This document shows positions 17,501 to 24,089 of a stretch of 48,886 nucleotides of DNA, one piece after another. This DNA is from an uncultured Candidatus Saccharibacteria bacterium (GTDB lineage: Bacteria; Patescibacteriota; Saccharimonadia; Saccharimonadales; UBA4665): NCBI GenBank assembly GCA_903840315.1, contig CAIMFK010000007.1, forward strand, positions 1 to 48,886, written 5' to 3'. Every line of letters starts with the position of its first letter. Within the stretch, counting starts at the first letter, position 1. The notes beneath the pieces are model-generated. The model was not told the DNA's origin. It saw only the letters and a program-made list of their open reading frames with translations, and ran no database searches. Made by a program: the position numbers and the translations under genes.

Positions 17501-17587
17501 TTCTCAACTGATAACGCAAGGGGTAAGAAACGTGAAACGGTACTTGATAAACTTACCTCATTCTTTAATAAGTTCTTTGACGTATAG
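14561..17587 (+). CDS. hsdR: Type I restriction enzyme endonuclease/translocase subunit
   Basis: A protein of 1008 residues. The N-terminal nuclease of the PD-(D/E)xK type shows RYDVTVLVNG followed by HIELKRRG. A SF2 helicase motor follows: Walker A TTGSGKT at about residue 322, the DECH box DECHRSQFG at about 422, GFTGTPIF, and motifs V-VI in MFLTGFDATTLNTLWLDK and LLQAYSRTNR. A C-terminal helical domain for binding the HsdM2S core completes it. It translocates and cuts unmodified DNA. All key motifs look intact, so the system should be active. It converges with the terminase large subunit gene with a 12-base gap. Confidence 0.95.
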   Translation: MSKFNLVAESPSSTVVSEYTPNKERAKSYQSEAELEKAFIEKLQTQAYDYLSIKSEAELRANLRAKLQKLNSFEFSDSEWERFFNERIANENEGIEEKTAKIQEDHIQLLTKDNGEVKNIYLIDKTNIHNNCLQVINQYEIDGARANRYDVTVLVNGLPLVHIELKRRGVPLQEAFNQINRYQRDSFWAGSGLFEYVQLFVISNGTYTKYYSNTTRWQHIKESGESHSKKGNKTSNSFEFTSWWADANNKPIIDLIDFSQTFFAKHSLLNVISKYCVFTSEKLLLVMRPYQIVATERILSRIQVSSNYKKLGTIDAGGYIWHTTGSGKTLTSFKTAQLASKLDSVDKVIFIVDRKDLDYQTMKEYDKFEKGAANSNTSTAKLRKQLEDPNSRIIITTIQKLDKFIKKNEHHNIYDGHIVLIFDECHRSQFGDMHSAITKNFKNYHIFGFTGTPIFASNSSSGGRADLKTTEQAFGDKLHTYTIVDAITDKNVLPFRIDYINTVHSNDDIDDEKVRSIDTESVLGAPERVNKVVQYIRKHFDQKTKRNSYYKLQDRRLAGFNSIFAVSSIEMAKKYYAEFKSQQKELPEAARLKIAIIYSFGVNEEDPGFDGLEDENSDSTEGLDQSSRDFLEDAIVDYNKLFSTNFDTSADKFQNYYKDVSDKMKKREIDMLIVVNMFLTGFDATTLNTLWLDKRLRQHGLLQAYSRTNRILNSVKTFGNIISFRNLEKATNDALALFGDREASGIVLLKSYSEYYNGYEDNGKHIPGYSDLVGELIKRYPVGEQIIGEQNQKYFIKLYGAILRVRNILDSFDDFADILSPRDMQDYHSMYIDLYNQFRNESDADKESILDDVVFEMELIKQVDINIDYILGLIRQYHSGNQENKELLIDINKAIDSSVELRDKKQLIEQFINSLNINSVVEDDWHKFIDEKKSEELDSIIQEEGLDPDETYKFIENAFRDGGVKSSGTAITKVLPPVSRFSTDNARGKKRETVLDKLTSFFNKFFDV

Positions 17588-17599
17588 CTGCAAAGTGCA

Positions 17600-19054
17600 T
17601 TAGAAAAATACAAAGTCAAAATGACCTTCATCTACTTTAGTGTGAACGTAATTTAGAACTAACGTTAGCGCATCAACTAAGTCGTCATGTTTTTCTACAC
17701 CGAAATGTACTAATTGGTTAACCATTTTATTTATTGGCTTGGTGTTAGGAAAGAACACTTTACCTTGCTCAAATAACATACTTGCTGTAACTAAACGTGA
17801 ATGTTTGTCACCCTTAACGCCTAAACCTTCAACTTCTAATCCTTGGCTAATCAACACTTCTACTGCTGATTGCTGATAGGCTACATTTTCTACTAGAACC
17901 AAGGGTCTATATTCGACCTCGAATAGTCTACTGTAGCTATTTATACGCTCACAAGTTTCAAAGAATCCTAGTCGTTCATTCACGAAATGGGTATCTATAA
18001 AATACCTTCTGTCGTTAATTGCGTAACCATAAACATGCACAACTACTATTGCAGTATAATCTGCAGAATTACTTTTAGAGATTGCTAAATCAACGCCGAT
18101 ATAGCTATTAATATATTCATTCTCACCATCTTTTTCAGGCAATTCTTCGTAATAATTAATCCATTTCTGATCAATTATTTGACCTTCGTCTGGAACAATT
18201 AATAGTAAGTATTCTCTCTGCCATGCTCTAAAATTACCAATTTCTTTCTCCTTAGCTAATATCGACTTATTGTCGGGATACTTTCCGTGCCATAAAGATT
18301 CGCCATTTACATTAACAAGTGGGTAGCGTTTAAAGACTCCGGCCATAGATTTGTTATCTATATTGTCCTTAAGTCGCATCAGCAGGGAATCCTCATGTAA
18401 AAGGTTCCCTATAGTTATTATCTTGGTATCTTCATCACCAAGTGGCAAAATATCCCCTGTAAACCACTCATACGTTTTGTTACGCCCCTCTATTGTCTTA
18501 ACTGAGCTCATATCCTCCACATCGTCGGCAATGATTAGATCTGGCCTATATGCACCGTGTCTAACGCCACGAATTGCTTGTTCTGTTGATGCCGTTACAA
18601 TTCTAGCCTTATATTTGGGAAGAATTAGGGCAGTAGACCCCCACTCGTCAGCCTCTTCCTCTAATGGTCCGAAGTCTTTACGTAGTAGTTCATTGTTTTC
18701 GAACTCACGTTTAATATTTAATAAGTGATTACGTGCTTGGCTTTGAGTTTGACTTAAGATAACTACAAACTTTTTCTTTTGAACTCCTAAGATTGCCCAC
18801 ATTGGGTATGACTGAGTAATAATTGTTGACTTACCTGAACCACGGAAGGCTACTATAACGGCATGTTTTATAGATTCATCTTCTGTTATCGCGTATAGCT
18901 CTCTATGAAAATCGGCAGTAGGGTGCTTAACGTATTCACTCATATAGAGGTGAAAGAAATAATAATGGCTTTGCTTGGCCAGATGTATCCTGACCGAGCG
19001 TTGGTTTTTTAGTAGTTCAAAGTCTAAATCTTTATTTTCCATAACGCTGGCCAT
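17600..19054 (-). CDS. Phage terminase large subunit
   Basis: A protein of 484 residues with an ATPase domain and a nuclease domain. Walker A is RGSGKST (71-77), Walker B LIIADDVED (173-181), and a coupling motif is ITIGNLLHE. The C-terminal RNase H-like nuclease shows VDLAISKSNSAD (first acidic residue) and HDDLVDAL (last). The protein docks on the portal, pumps DNA into the head and cuts concatemers. It looks intact. It overlaps the small subunit gene; MENKD at ATG 19042 is an alternative start. No portal gene follows: the next gene on that side is the convergent hsdR. Confidence 0.92.
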   Translation of the reverse strand: MASVMENKDLDFELLKNQRSVRIHLAKQSHYYFFHLYMSEYVKHPTADFHRELYAITEDESIKHAVIVAFRGSGKSTIITQSYPMWAILGVQKKKFVVILSQTQSQARNHLLNIKREFENNELLRKDFGPLEEEADEWGSTALILPKYKARIVTASTEQAIRGVRHGAYRPDLIIADDVEDMSSVKTIEGRNKTYEWFTGDILPLGDEDTKIITIGNLLHEDSLLMRLKDNIDNKSMAGVFKRYPLVNVNGESLWHGKYPDNKSILAKEKEIGNFRAWQREYLLLIVPDEGQIIDQKWINYYEELPEKDGENEYINSYIGVDLAISKSNSADYTAIVVVHVYGYAINDRRYFIDTHFVNERLGFFETCERINSYSRLFEVEYRPLVLVENVAYQQSAVEVLISQGLEVEGLGVKGDKHSRLVTASMLFEQGKVFFPNTKPINKMVNQLVHFGVEKHDDLVDALTLVLNYVHTKVDEGHFDFVFF

Positions 19055-19454
19055 CCCCAGTTGTTTGAAGTAGGCCGGCTAACCTTAAAGCATTAGCTAC
19101 TTGCTGTGCTTGATCTTCAGTTAATATTTGGCTTTCTTGTTTTATTCGGGCATTAAGTTCAATCCTGGTGGTATAAGCACCATGGTGATGCTTTAGCCAG
19201 AAAATTATAGCCGTCATATTACGTTCCTTGATAGAAGATATTAGCTGGGATTCTGCAAGGTCATTAATAAAGCCAGCGCTGAGCATAATTGCTTCATCAC
19301 AGGCTTCAGCAAAATCTGTATCAGACTTCCTCCAGCGGTAATATGTAGCTCTCCCTAAACCTGTTTTACTACATGCAATTTCAACTACAGGAAACTTCTT
19401 TAGTTGTTCGAGTAGTCTTTTTTTACCACGTGCTTGTTTCGCTACAATGCTCAT
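19032..19454 (-). CDS. Phage terminase small subunit
   Basis: Starting at ATG 19454 the protein has 140 residues. A longer frame extends upstream, but a GGGAG ribosome-binding site and the ATGA overlap with the upstream gene support this start. The N-terminal part holds a helix-turn-helix (VVEIACSKTGLGRATYYRWRK), followed by helical segments including EAIMLSAGFINDLAESQL and ERNMTAIIFWLKHHHGAYTT. The last part matches terminase small subunits that recognise packaging sites. It lies directly upstream of the large subunit in the same operon. Confidence 0.8.
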   Translation of the reverse strand: MSIVAKQARGKKRLLEQLKKFPVVEIACSKTGLGRATYYRWRKSDTDFAEACDEAIMLSAGFINDLAESQLISSIKERNMTAIIFWLKHHHGAYTTRIELNARIKQESQILTEDQAQQVANALRLAGLLQTTGDGQRYGK

Positions 19455-20779
19455 GATAATTTCTCCCGTTTTAGTCCAGTAAGCTTTTCCCAGCGGTTCA
19501 TTATTACCTCTGCGTAAACAGGGGACTTTTCCATTAAGAAGCACCGACGCTTAAGCTTGGTAGCCGCAATTAAGGTTGAGCCTGAACCACCAAAAGGTTC
19601 TACCACTAAGTCTCCACGTTTTGTTAACACTTTTATATAGGGAATTAGGATTTCAATTGGTTTAGTCCCGAAGATAATACCTTGGCCTGAACTTTTTTCG
19701 TCTGAAACATTAGCCTCTATAAAATCAGTAGGTTGGTACTTCTTGCCGTGTTTATAGCCCTCCCATTGTGGCTTTCCGGATATAGCGTATAGAGCGGTTT
19801 CATATTCTTCCTGTAATCCATCAGGTTCTTCTTCATGGTTATATTCAACCGTACCATTTGCTCCTACCATTGCTATATCGTGTTTAGAGAAGAACTTATA
19901 TTTAGCAGCAAAGCCCTGGTTCCGATTTGGTAAGTGCCAGACTAACATATTTTTAATCTTCCAGTGCTTAGCCATTTCTCCCCAAATAACAGGTATATTC
20001 TTCCAGTTCTCATAGCAGATTATTGAGAAATCTGACTTAGCTGAACCCGCTACATTATTCATCCACAGTTCAGTGAAGTTATCTGGCAGTTCGTCTGTTT
20101 CAAGATATTTACGATTCTTTTTAGCACCAAATCCTTCAGTCGGTTTGCCATGTCTTTTGCCGGCTCGTAAGTAGTCAAGTATGTAAGGGGGATCAGTAAG
20201 TGCTAAGTCGGCCTTTTGACCGTCCATAAGCTTAATAAAATCCTCATCTACCGTGCTGTCACCAACCATCAGTCTAGAATCTCCGAGCTGGTAGATATCT
20301 CCCTTCTTAGCTTTAATTTCAGAAATGTTTAACTTATCTAACTCATGTTGAAGATCAAATATTTCTGGGTGATCATTATCTATATCGAAGATGATATCCA
20401 GATCTTCACTTGAGAAACCAACATCTGTTAGAAGAATTTCATCGAACTCTGCCAATAGATCCCAGTCCCATGCCCCCTGAGCTTTATTAAGTCTTAGGTT
20501 TAGTTCTTGCTCACGTTCTATATCCGGTATATGTACGTAGACTATAGGTACTTCTTTCATTCCCATGTCTTTAGCGACCTTTAGCCTAAAATGCCCACCG
20601 ATAACAACGTTAAGTCGTTCCTTGGATCCGTTGACGACCAAAGGATCGACTAGACCAAAACGCTTCATGCTCTTAGTCAATTGTTCAATCGCTGACTTAT
20701 CCCAGCGTCTTGGATTATATGGAGCTGGTTTCAGCTCCGATATCTTAATATTTTGTATAGTTAGTTGTTGCTCAGCCAT
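19451..20779 (-). CDS. ParB-like nuclease domain fused to a DNA methyltransferase
   Basis: A chimera of 442 residues common in phages. The N-terminal ParB/sulfiredoxin-like domain shows LKPAPYNPRRWDK, LVDPLVVNG and VVIGGHFRLKVAKDMG. The methyltransferase half has the catalytic DPPY near residue 196 and the SAM motif VVEPFGGSGSTLIAA near 394-408. This order (catalytic motif first) is the beta class, acting on N6-adenine or N4-cytosine. It may protect element DNA from host restriction. A strong AAAGGAG site lies 7 nt upstream of the ATG. Its start lies just downstream of the structured RNA candidate. Confidence 0.92.
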   Translation of the reverse strand: MAEQQLTIQNIKISELKPAPYNPRRWDKSAIEQLTKSMKRFGLVDPLVVNGSKERLNVVIGGHFRLKVAKDMGMKEVPIVYVHIPDIEREQELNLRLNKAQGAWDWDLLAEFDEILLTDVGFSSEDLDIIFDIDNDHPEIFDLQHELDKLNISEIKAKKGDIYQLGDSRLMVGDSTVDEDFIKLMDGQKADLALTDPPYILDYLRAGKRHGKPTEGFGAKKNRKYLETDELPDNFTELWMNNVAGSAKSDFSIICYENWKNIPVIWGEMAKHWKIKNMLVWHLPNRNQGFAAKYKFFSKHDIAMVGANGTVEYNHEEEPDGLQEEYETALYAISGKPQWEGYKHGKKYQPTDFIEANVSDEKSSGQGIIFGTKPIEILIPYIKVLTKRGDLVVEPFGGSGSTLIAATKLKRRCFLMEKSPVYAEVIMNRWEKLTGLKREKLS

Positions 20780-20810
20780 GGTAATTCTCCTTTCCTTGGC
20801 ATTAAGCTAA

Positions 20811-20970
20811 TAAAAAAGCCCACCCCACAGCCAAATCGAGGACCGGATCCACATCATAAAGACATGGGGGTCCTCCATTTTGCTGTAGAGTGGGCACTGT
20901 CGAGGTGCTTTACCTCTCGGGTTAGTCAATCTCGCTAGTTGACCAACCGTCTACGGCTTTAAGCCGAATA
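20811..20970 (-). ncRNA. Candidate structured RNA of about 160 nt with a long terminator-type hairpin
   Basis: Read on the minus strand, consecutive stems appear: CGGC/GCCG around 20954-20966, a 10-bp stem with arms 20939-20948 and 20920-20929, a GAGGT/ACCTC stem (20902-20916), and a 27-nt imperfect stem with arms 20869-20895 and 20818-20844 followed at once by six U. In the long stem two of four non-Watson-Crick positions are G-U only on the minus strand; the single imperfect pair of the 10-bp stem is also G-U only on that strand. On the plus strand all would be C-A mismatches. No ORF occupies the stretch. It lies between the early small genes and the ParB-methyltransferase/terminase genes. 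It could be a free small RNA, an attenuator or a packaging-related RNA. No known family is recognised. Confidence 0.6.
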
Positions 20971-20991
20971 CACAATTCCACACTTCTACTA

Positions 20992-21384
20992 TCATGTAGA
21001 TTGTAAAAGGTGCTGGCGTTTTAATGACTCGAGTTTTTCGAGGGCATCTTCCGCCATATGCACCGGCAAACCAGTTGTCGGCACATATACGCGTAACATA
21101 CGTTTTTTATTCTTTGCTAGTAGCTCTATAATTTCGTCTTCTTTAAAGTTAATACCAACTTCATAGGTATTGTCTGCAACGGGTTTGATATGGCTATAGG
21201 AACGACGTGGCTTACCACCTTTAAGTTGCTTTGCCATATTCCTTACTAGGGAAGTAGGCTTACTTGGCTTCTGAGCATGTAGACTTATATCAGTCAGAAT
21301 AATATCTATAGAATCCTCGATTGGAATATAGCTACCAGTTGGTACAACGCGCCTCTTCATGATCAGTCGATTATTTATTTTCAT
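20992..21384 (-). CDS. Hypothetical small protein of the phage-like operon
   Basis: From ATG 21384 (MKINNRLIMKRRVVPTG) the protein has 130 residues. A GAGGA ribosome-binding site made by the end of the GIY-YIG gene supports this start over the longer frame. It is mixed alpha/beta, basic, and has strand-like segments (TYEVGINFKEDEII, RMLRVYVPTTGLP) and a C-terminal helix (AEDALEKLESLKRQ). No family is recognised. It is the last gene before the structured RNA candidate. Confidence 0.65.
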   Translation of the reverse strand: MKINNRLIMKRRVVPTGSYIPIEDSIDIILTDISLHAQKPSKPTSLVRNMAKQLKGGKPRRSYSHIKPVADNTYEVGINFKEDEIIELLAKNKKRMLRVYVPTTGLPVHMAEDALEKLESLKRQHLLQST

Positions 21385-21388
21385 ATCC

Positions 21389-21706
21389 TCAGCCTGTCCT
21401 AACCCCGCAAGGTGGATTATGGTAATCACGCACAAGCTTTTCAAGTGCCATACGACTGGCTTCGTCGCAATAATAAGCCGATGCGTATAGAGTATCCACT
21501 ATATGGTTTTGCCATGATTCTTTACGGTCGTGATTAGATAAGCGAGCTTTTATATCACCGGCCTCACCGGCATCTATAACCCTATGATTGTCGCCGTTTT
21601 TAGTTGATATTACATATACTCCAGACTCTTGCTTAAGCGAGCCGGTGTTAGTATGCGGTCCGTCAAAGGAATAAATCCCGTTGCTGGTATGAACATTCAG
21701 GCTCAT
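21389..21706 (-). CDS. GIY-YIG-like nuclease domain protein
   Basis: A small protein of 105 residues. GVYVIST stands for the GIY strand and VIDAGEAGDIKARLSNHD for the YIG strand and following Arg-containing helix; ASRMALEKLVRDYHNP holds the expected glutamate. The second motif is diverged (DAGE in place of YIG-like), which is tolerated in the wider family. A stand-alone domain of this size is common in phages. Its ATG overlaps the stop of the upstream 49-residue ORF (ATGA), so the two are translationally coupled. Confidence 0.7.
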   Translation of the reverse strand: MSLNVHTSNGIYSFDGPHTNTGSLKQESGVYVISTKNGDNHRVIDAGEAGDIKARLSNHDRKESWQNHIVDTLYASAYYCDEASRMALEKLVRDYHNPPCGVRTG

Positions 21707-21852
21707 GACTTTTTACCCTTTGGCTTTGGGTGAGGCCCAGATTCTTTAACGGTAGTGTTAGGGTGTTTTTTTGCATATTCGGGAGATACAAACCTTCCGT
21801 TAATAGCGCTGTGATATTTTGGTGGTTGTGGTTTTGGATTAGAGTTTGTCAT
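21703..21852 (-). CDS. Small phage-associated protein with a GRFVS-YAxxHPxTTV motif, 49 residues
   Basis: A short reading frame starts at ATG 21852 and ends in a TGA that overlaps the next ATG. A GAGGG ribosome-binding site lies 8 nt upstream. The residues SAINGRFVSPEYAKKHPNTT follow a pattern (S-A-x-[TN]-GRFVS-x-x-YA-x-x-HP-x-TTV-x-E) that I recall from many small ORFs of phages and Proteobacteria. The end is rich in Pro and Lys. Function is unknown. It is the first gene of the early minus-strand operon. Confidence 0.75.
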   Translation of the reverse strand: MTNSNPKPQPPKYHSAINGRFVSPEYAKKHPNTTVKESGPHPKPKGKKS

Positions 21853-21908
21853 TTTTTGACCCTCGTTTTAAGTTAATTTTTATCCTCCCAAAAGAGGACT
21901 GCAGCTAC

Positions 21909-21938
21909 ATTATAACACGTCTATCTAAAAACTGTAAA
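21909..21938 (-). promoter_or_regulatory. Promoter of the early minus-strand operon
   Basis: On the minus strand TTTACA (21938-21933) and TATAAT (21914-21909) are 18 bp apart. The transcript would begin near 21902 and carry a small 5' hairpin (TCCTC 21883-21887 with GAGGA 21894-21898) before the ribosome-binding site. TGTAAA occurs on the plus strand here and again at 21951-21956, a possible operator pair. Confidence 0.65.
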
Positions 21939-21961
21939 CAACCCAGAAAGTGTAAAGAAAC

Positions 21962-21990
21962 TTGAATTCAAAAACAAAATTCTATATACT
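21962..21990 (+). promoter_or_regulatory. Promoter of the LexA/CI-like repressor gene
   Basis: TTGAAT (21962-21967) and TATACT (21985-21990) have a 17-bp spacer. The expected start at 21997 is one base before ATG 21998. The TTG that opens the longest reading frame is therefore the -35 box and not a start codon. Confidence 0.75.
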
Positions 21991-21997
21991 TAAGCTA

Positions 21998-22624
21998 ATG
22001 CACAAGGTCCAAGAACAACTTCTTGCGTTATCTAAGAAACAAGACATTACAAAGTTAGGCTTAAGAGAATTAGCTAGAACTCTGAATGTTCGTAATCCGG
22101 AAACCATTAAGTACCACTTATCGAAACTACAGGACGCTAAAATTTTAGAAGCACCTGAGATTGATCATAGTGTTCAACAAATGAGTGATTATAAGCTGGT
22201 AACCATTCCAGTTTTAGGTGCTGCAAGCGCTGGTCCAGCTACGCAATTCGCTGACTCTAAGGTAGAAGGTTATATAAAAATTTCTTCTAAGCTGTTAAAG
22301 ACGAAGAAATACAAAGAATTATATGCTTTAAAGGTAGTGGGTGATTCAATGAACCAAGCTAAAATCGAAGGCCAAACAGCCGAGGATGGTGACTACATAA
22401 TAGTAGATAGTACGAAGAGAAACCCTGTAAATAGTAGCTACGTTATTGCAGTTGTAGATGGGCTCGCTAATGTTAAGCGTTTTGTTAGAGATAACGATCG
22501 CATTGTTTTACTATCTGAATCATCGGGTAATTTTTTACCCATATTTGTCCATGAAGATGATGAGCGAGAAGGCTTAATCAGCGGAACTGTAGTGCAAGTA
22601 GTTAAGCAACCACGATTCGCCTAA
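21998..22624 (+). CDS. LexA/CI-like self-cleaving repressor
   Basis: From ATG 21998 the protein has 208 residues. The N-terminal winged helix (to about 55) includes LGLRELARTLNVRNPETIKYHLSKL. The C-terminal S24 peptidase domain has the cleavage site Ala78-Gly79 (GAASAGPA), the catalytic Ser117 (VVGDSMNQ) and Lys160 (DGLANVKRF). RecA-stimulated self-cleavage after DNA damage would inactivate it. It faces the early operon across about 150 bp of shared regulatory DNA, the classic arrangement of a prophage repressor. A host LexA is possible but less likely in this context. Predicted leaderless mRNA. Confidence 0.88.
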   Translation: MHKVQEQLLALSKKQDITKLGLRELARTLNVRNPETIKYHLSKLQDAKILEAPEIDHSVQQMSDYKLVTIPVLGAASAGPATQFADSKVEGYIKISSKLLKTKKYKELYALKVVGDSMNQAKIEGQTAEDGDYIIVDSTKRNPVNSSYVIAVVDGLANVKRFVRDNDRIVLLSESSGNFLPIFVHEDDEREGLISGTVVQVVKQPRFA

Positions 22625-22657
22625 AGGTTTAAGTTAGCTAAATAGTAAAATAGATGT

Positions 22658-23854
22658 ATGTACTTACATCTAAAAGATAGAAAATTCTACGAAGATATTT
22701 ATGATCGCGTTACCGTTGAGGATGCGCGACGTGGTATGGTTCATTACGATAAATTCTTTCTAGAACTAAAAAAGAAGCTTCCTAAAGACGACAAAATAGA
22801 CAGACCCGGGAATGCTATATTGCTAAACGTTTTCTATATGCAGACTGTTGGTAACGATTTACTCTATCGTTATGAAAACCGTGAGCGCCATATCAATGAA
22901 AGAATGGCTGAAGATGAGAAGAAGGATGAACAAATTGCAACTGCCAGATTAACTAAAGAGCCATATTGCCATCATTGTAATAGGCATGGTTTAAGGATTA
23001 TAGATAAGTCGTTGATGCATCGAGGTGATCATTATGACCTAAACGAGCCCGAAGAGGTGCTATTTATGCTTAGCTGTCCTCACTGTAAGAAGAAGAGTGC
23101 TTTTTGGGAAGATGGTACCGCTTGGAAGGTGAAGGCGATAGTATGTCCAAAATGCAAAACTGAAATGACCCATAAAACAACGACAACTAAGATGTCATTT
23201 ATCTTTACATATAGTTGTCCATCGTGTGGCCACAGTTATAAAGATAAGATGGATCGTTCTACCAAAGAAGAGGAGAGGTCTGATCCTGAATATGATAAAG
23301 ACCGTGTCCATTTTTGCCTTGAGGATAAAGAATTCCGGGATAAGTTATATGGAATACAACGTGGTTTTGAAGGTATGGCAGCGCTGGGTAAAGAGCTAAA
23401 AGAAAAGGACGATAACAAGCATATATATGATGCAATGAAAGAAGTTAAGAAGCCAAAGATTGCTGAGTTAACTCCCTTACTTGCACCAATTCTAGAGAAA
23501 GCTGGATATACTGAGTTTAGTCTAGACAAACCAGAAATGGGGCGGGATGTTTACATAGGTTTTAGTTGCCTAGACACCAAATCAGATCGTGAGGATTATG
23601 ACAGCAGAAAGACTCTTAAGAAGCTAGTCGATAGAGCTTTAGTAGACACTAACTGGCGTCTAATGAGTGATGGAATAAATTACCGACTAGGTTACTTAAG
23701 CGGAAGGATTCGTGCATATGAGCGAGAGGAAGACCTTAAGAAGCTAGTTATGCAAACTAAGAAGTTGAAACCTAAGCAAGTAAGTAGTGAGGCTGATAAT
23801 CCAGACAATGAATTTAGTATGGATGATGGAAAAGGCGGAAGAATCCAATACTAA
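22658..23854 (+). CDS. Zinc-ribbon protein of unknown function
   Basis: A hydrophilic protein of 398 residues rich in Lys, Asp and Glu. Four CxxC knuckles lie in the middle: CHHC, CPHC, CPKC and CPSC (about residues 110-190), which should bind two zinc ions in tandem ribbons. The first 100 and last 200 residues are helical and charged. No catalytic motif is seen. A -10 TAAAAT (22646-22651) puts the transcript start on the ATG. Downstream of the repressor in the same direction, it may be an accessory gene of the element. No family recognised. Confidence 0.7.
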   Translation: MYLHLKDRKFYEDIYDRVTVEDARRGMVHYDKFFLELKKKLPKDDKIDRPGNAILLNVFYMQTVGNDLLYRYENRERHINERMAEDEKKDEQIATARLTKEPYCHHCNRHGLRIIDKSLMHRGDHYDLNEPEEVLFMLSCPHCKKKSAFWEDGTAWKVKAIVCPKCKTEMTHKTTTTKMSFIFTYSCPSCGHSYKDKMDRSTKEEERSDPEYDKDRVHFCLEDKEFRDKLYGIQRGFEGMAALGKELKEKDDNKHIYDAMKEVKKPKIAELTPLLAPILEKAGYTEFSLDKPEMGRDVYIGFSCLDTKSDREDYDSRKTLKKLVDRALVDTNWRLMSDGINYRLGYLSGRIRAYEREEDLKKLVMQTKKLKPKQVSSEADNPDNEFSMDDGKGGRIQY

Positions 23855-23905
23855 AGTGCGGGTTTTGTTCGGTAAATGCTTACTACCTGCTTCTTTTTTA
23901 AAGGA

Positions 23906-23952
23906 ACGGTCTCATTTGTCTCATTTATCCCTGTTATCAGGTTCCAGACCGT
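23906..23952. repeat. Inverted repeat plus partial third copy of the tRNA-linked block (possible right attachment site)
   Basis: ACGGTCT (23906-23912) and AGACCGT (23946-23952) are inverted repeats. Between and into the right arm lies a stretch (23924-23949) that matches 8263-8288 at 22 of 26 positions, including TTATCCCTGTTAT and AGGTTC. No coding frame covers 23855-24089. Confidence 0.4.
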
Positions 23953-23975
23953 GATGCTCAACCAAGAAAATTAAT

Positions 23976-24003
23976 ACTCCCATTTTTAGTAGGGAGTTTT
24001 TTA
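23976..24003 (+). terminator. Intrinsic terminator after the zinc-ribbon gene
   Basis: ACTCCC (23976-23981) pairs with GGGAGT (23992-23997), followed by a run of T. It isolates the accessory region from the small peptide gene. Confidence 0.8.
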
Positions 24004-24023
24004 TTTATTAAAAGCAAAAATAC

Positions 24024-24052
24024 TTGACATATTTAAGCATAAAAGCTATAAT
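24024..24052 (+). promoter_or_regulatory. Perfect consensus promoter of the 32-residue peptide gene
   Basis: TTGACA (24024-24029) and TATAAT (24047-24052) with a 17-bp spacer. A leader of about 30 nt carries an AAAGGG ribosome-binding site (24076-24081), 8 nt before the ATG. Confidence 0.9.
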
Positions 24053-24089
24053 ACGGTTGTTAGTTAAAAAATAAAAAAGGGCAAAAAGT

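Larger units (their letters stand above)
9449..23949. mobile_element. Putative integrated phage satellite or prophage remnant with defence cargo
   Basis: The stretch carries a protease, a serine recombinase, a type I restriction-modification operon, a packaging module (TerS, TerL), a ParB-methyltransferase, a GIY-YIG nuclease, a LexA/CI-like repressor transcribed divergently from the early minus operon, and a zinc-ribbon protein. No portal, capsid, protease/scaffold or tail genes are found in it. The left border is the tRNA-end repeat. The right border is uncertain; a partial copy of the repeat block at 23924-23949 is used here. Mobility is inferred. Confidence 0.5.

Noticed and set aside
18351-18728. 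Plus-strand frame of 125 residues opposite the terminase large subunit
   Set aside because: Shadow of the well-supported terminase gene; low-complexity Ser/Leu/Ile-rich translation.
20992-21000. Structured RNA candidate explained as a plain bidirectional terminator
   Set aside because: The long stem alone could terminate, but three extra upstream stems and the strand-specific G-U pattern are not needed for that, so a larger RNA is kept as a candidate.
21962-21997. N-terminal extension of the repressor from TTG 21962
   Set aside because: The TTG is the -35 element of a well-spaced promoter whose start falls one base before ATG 21998.
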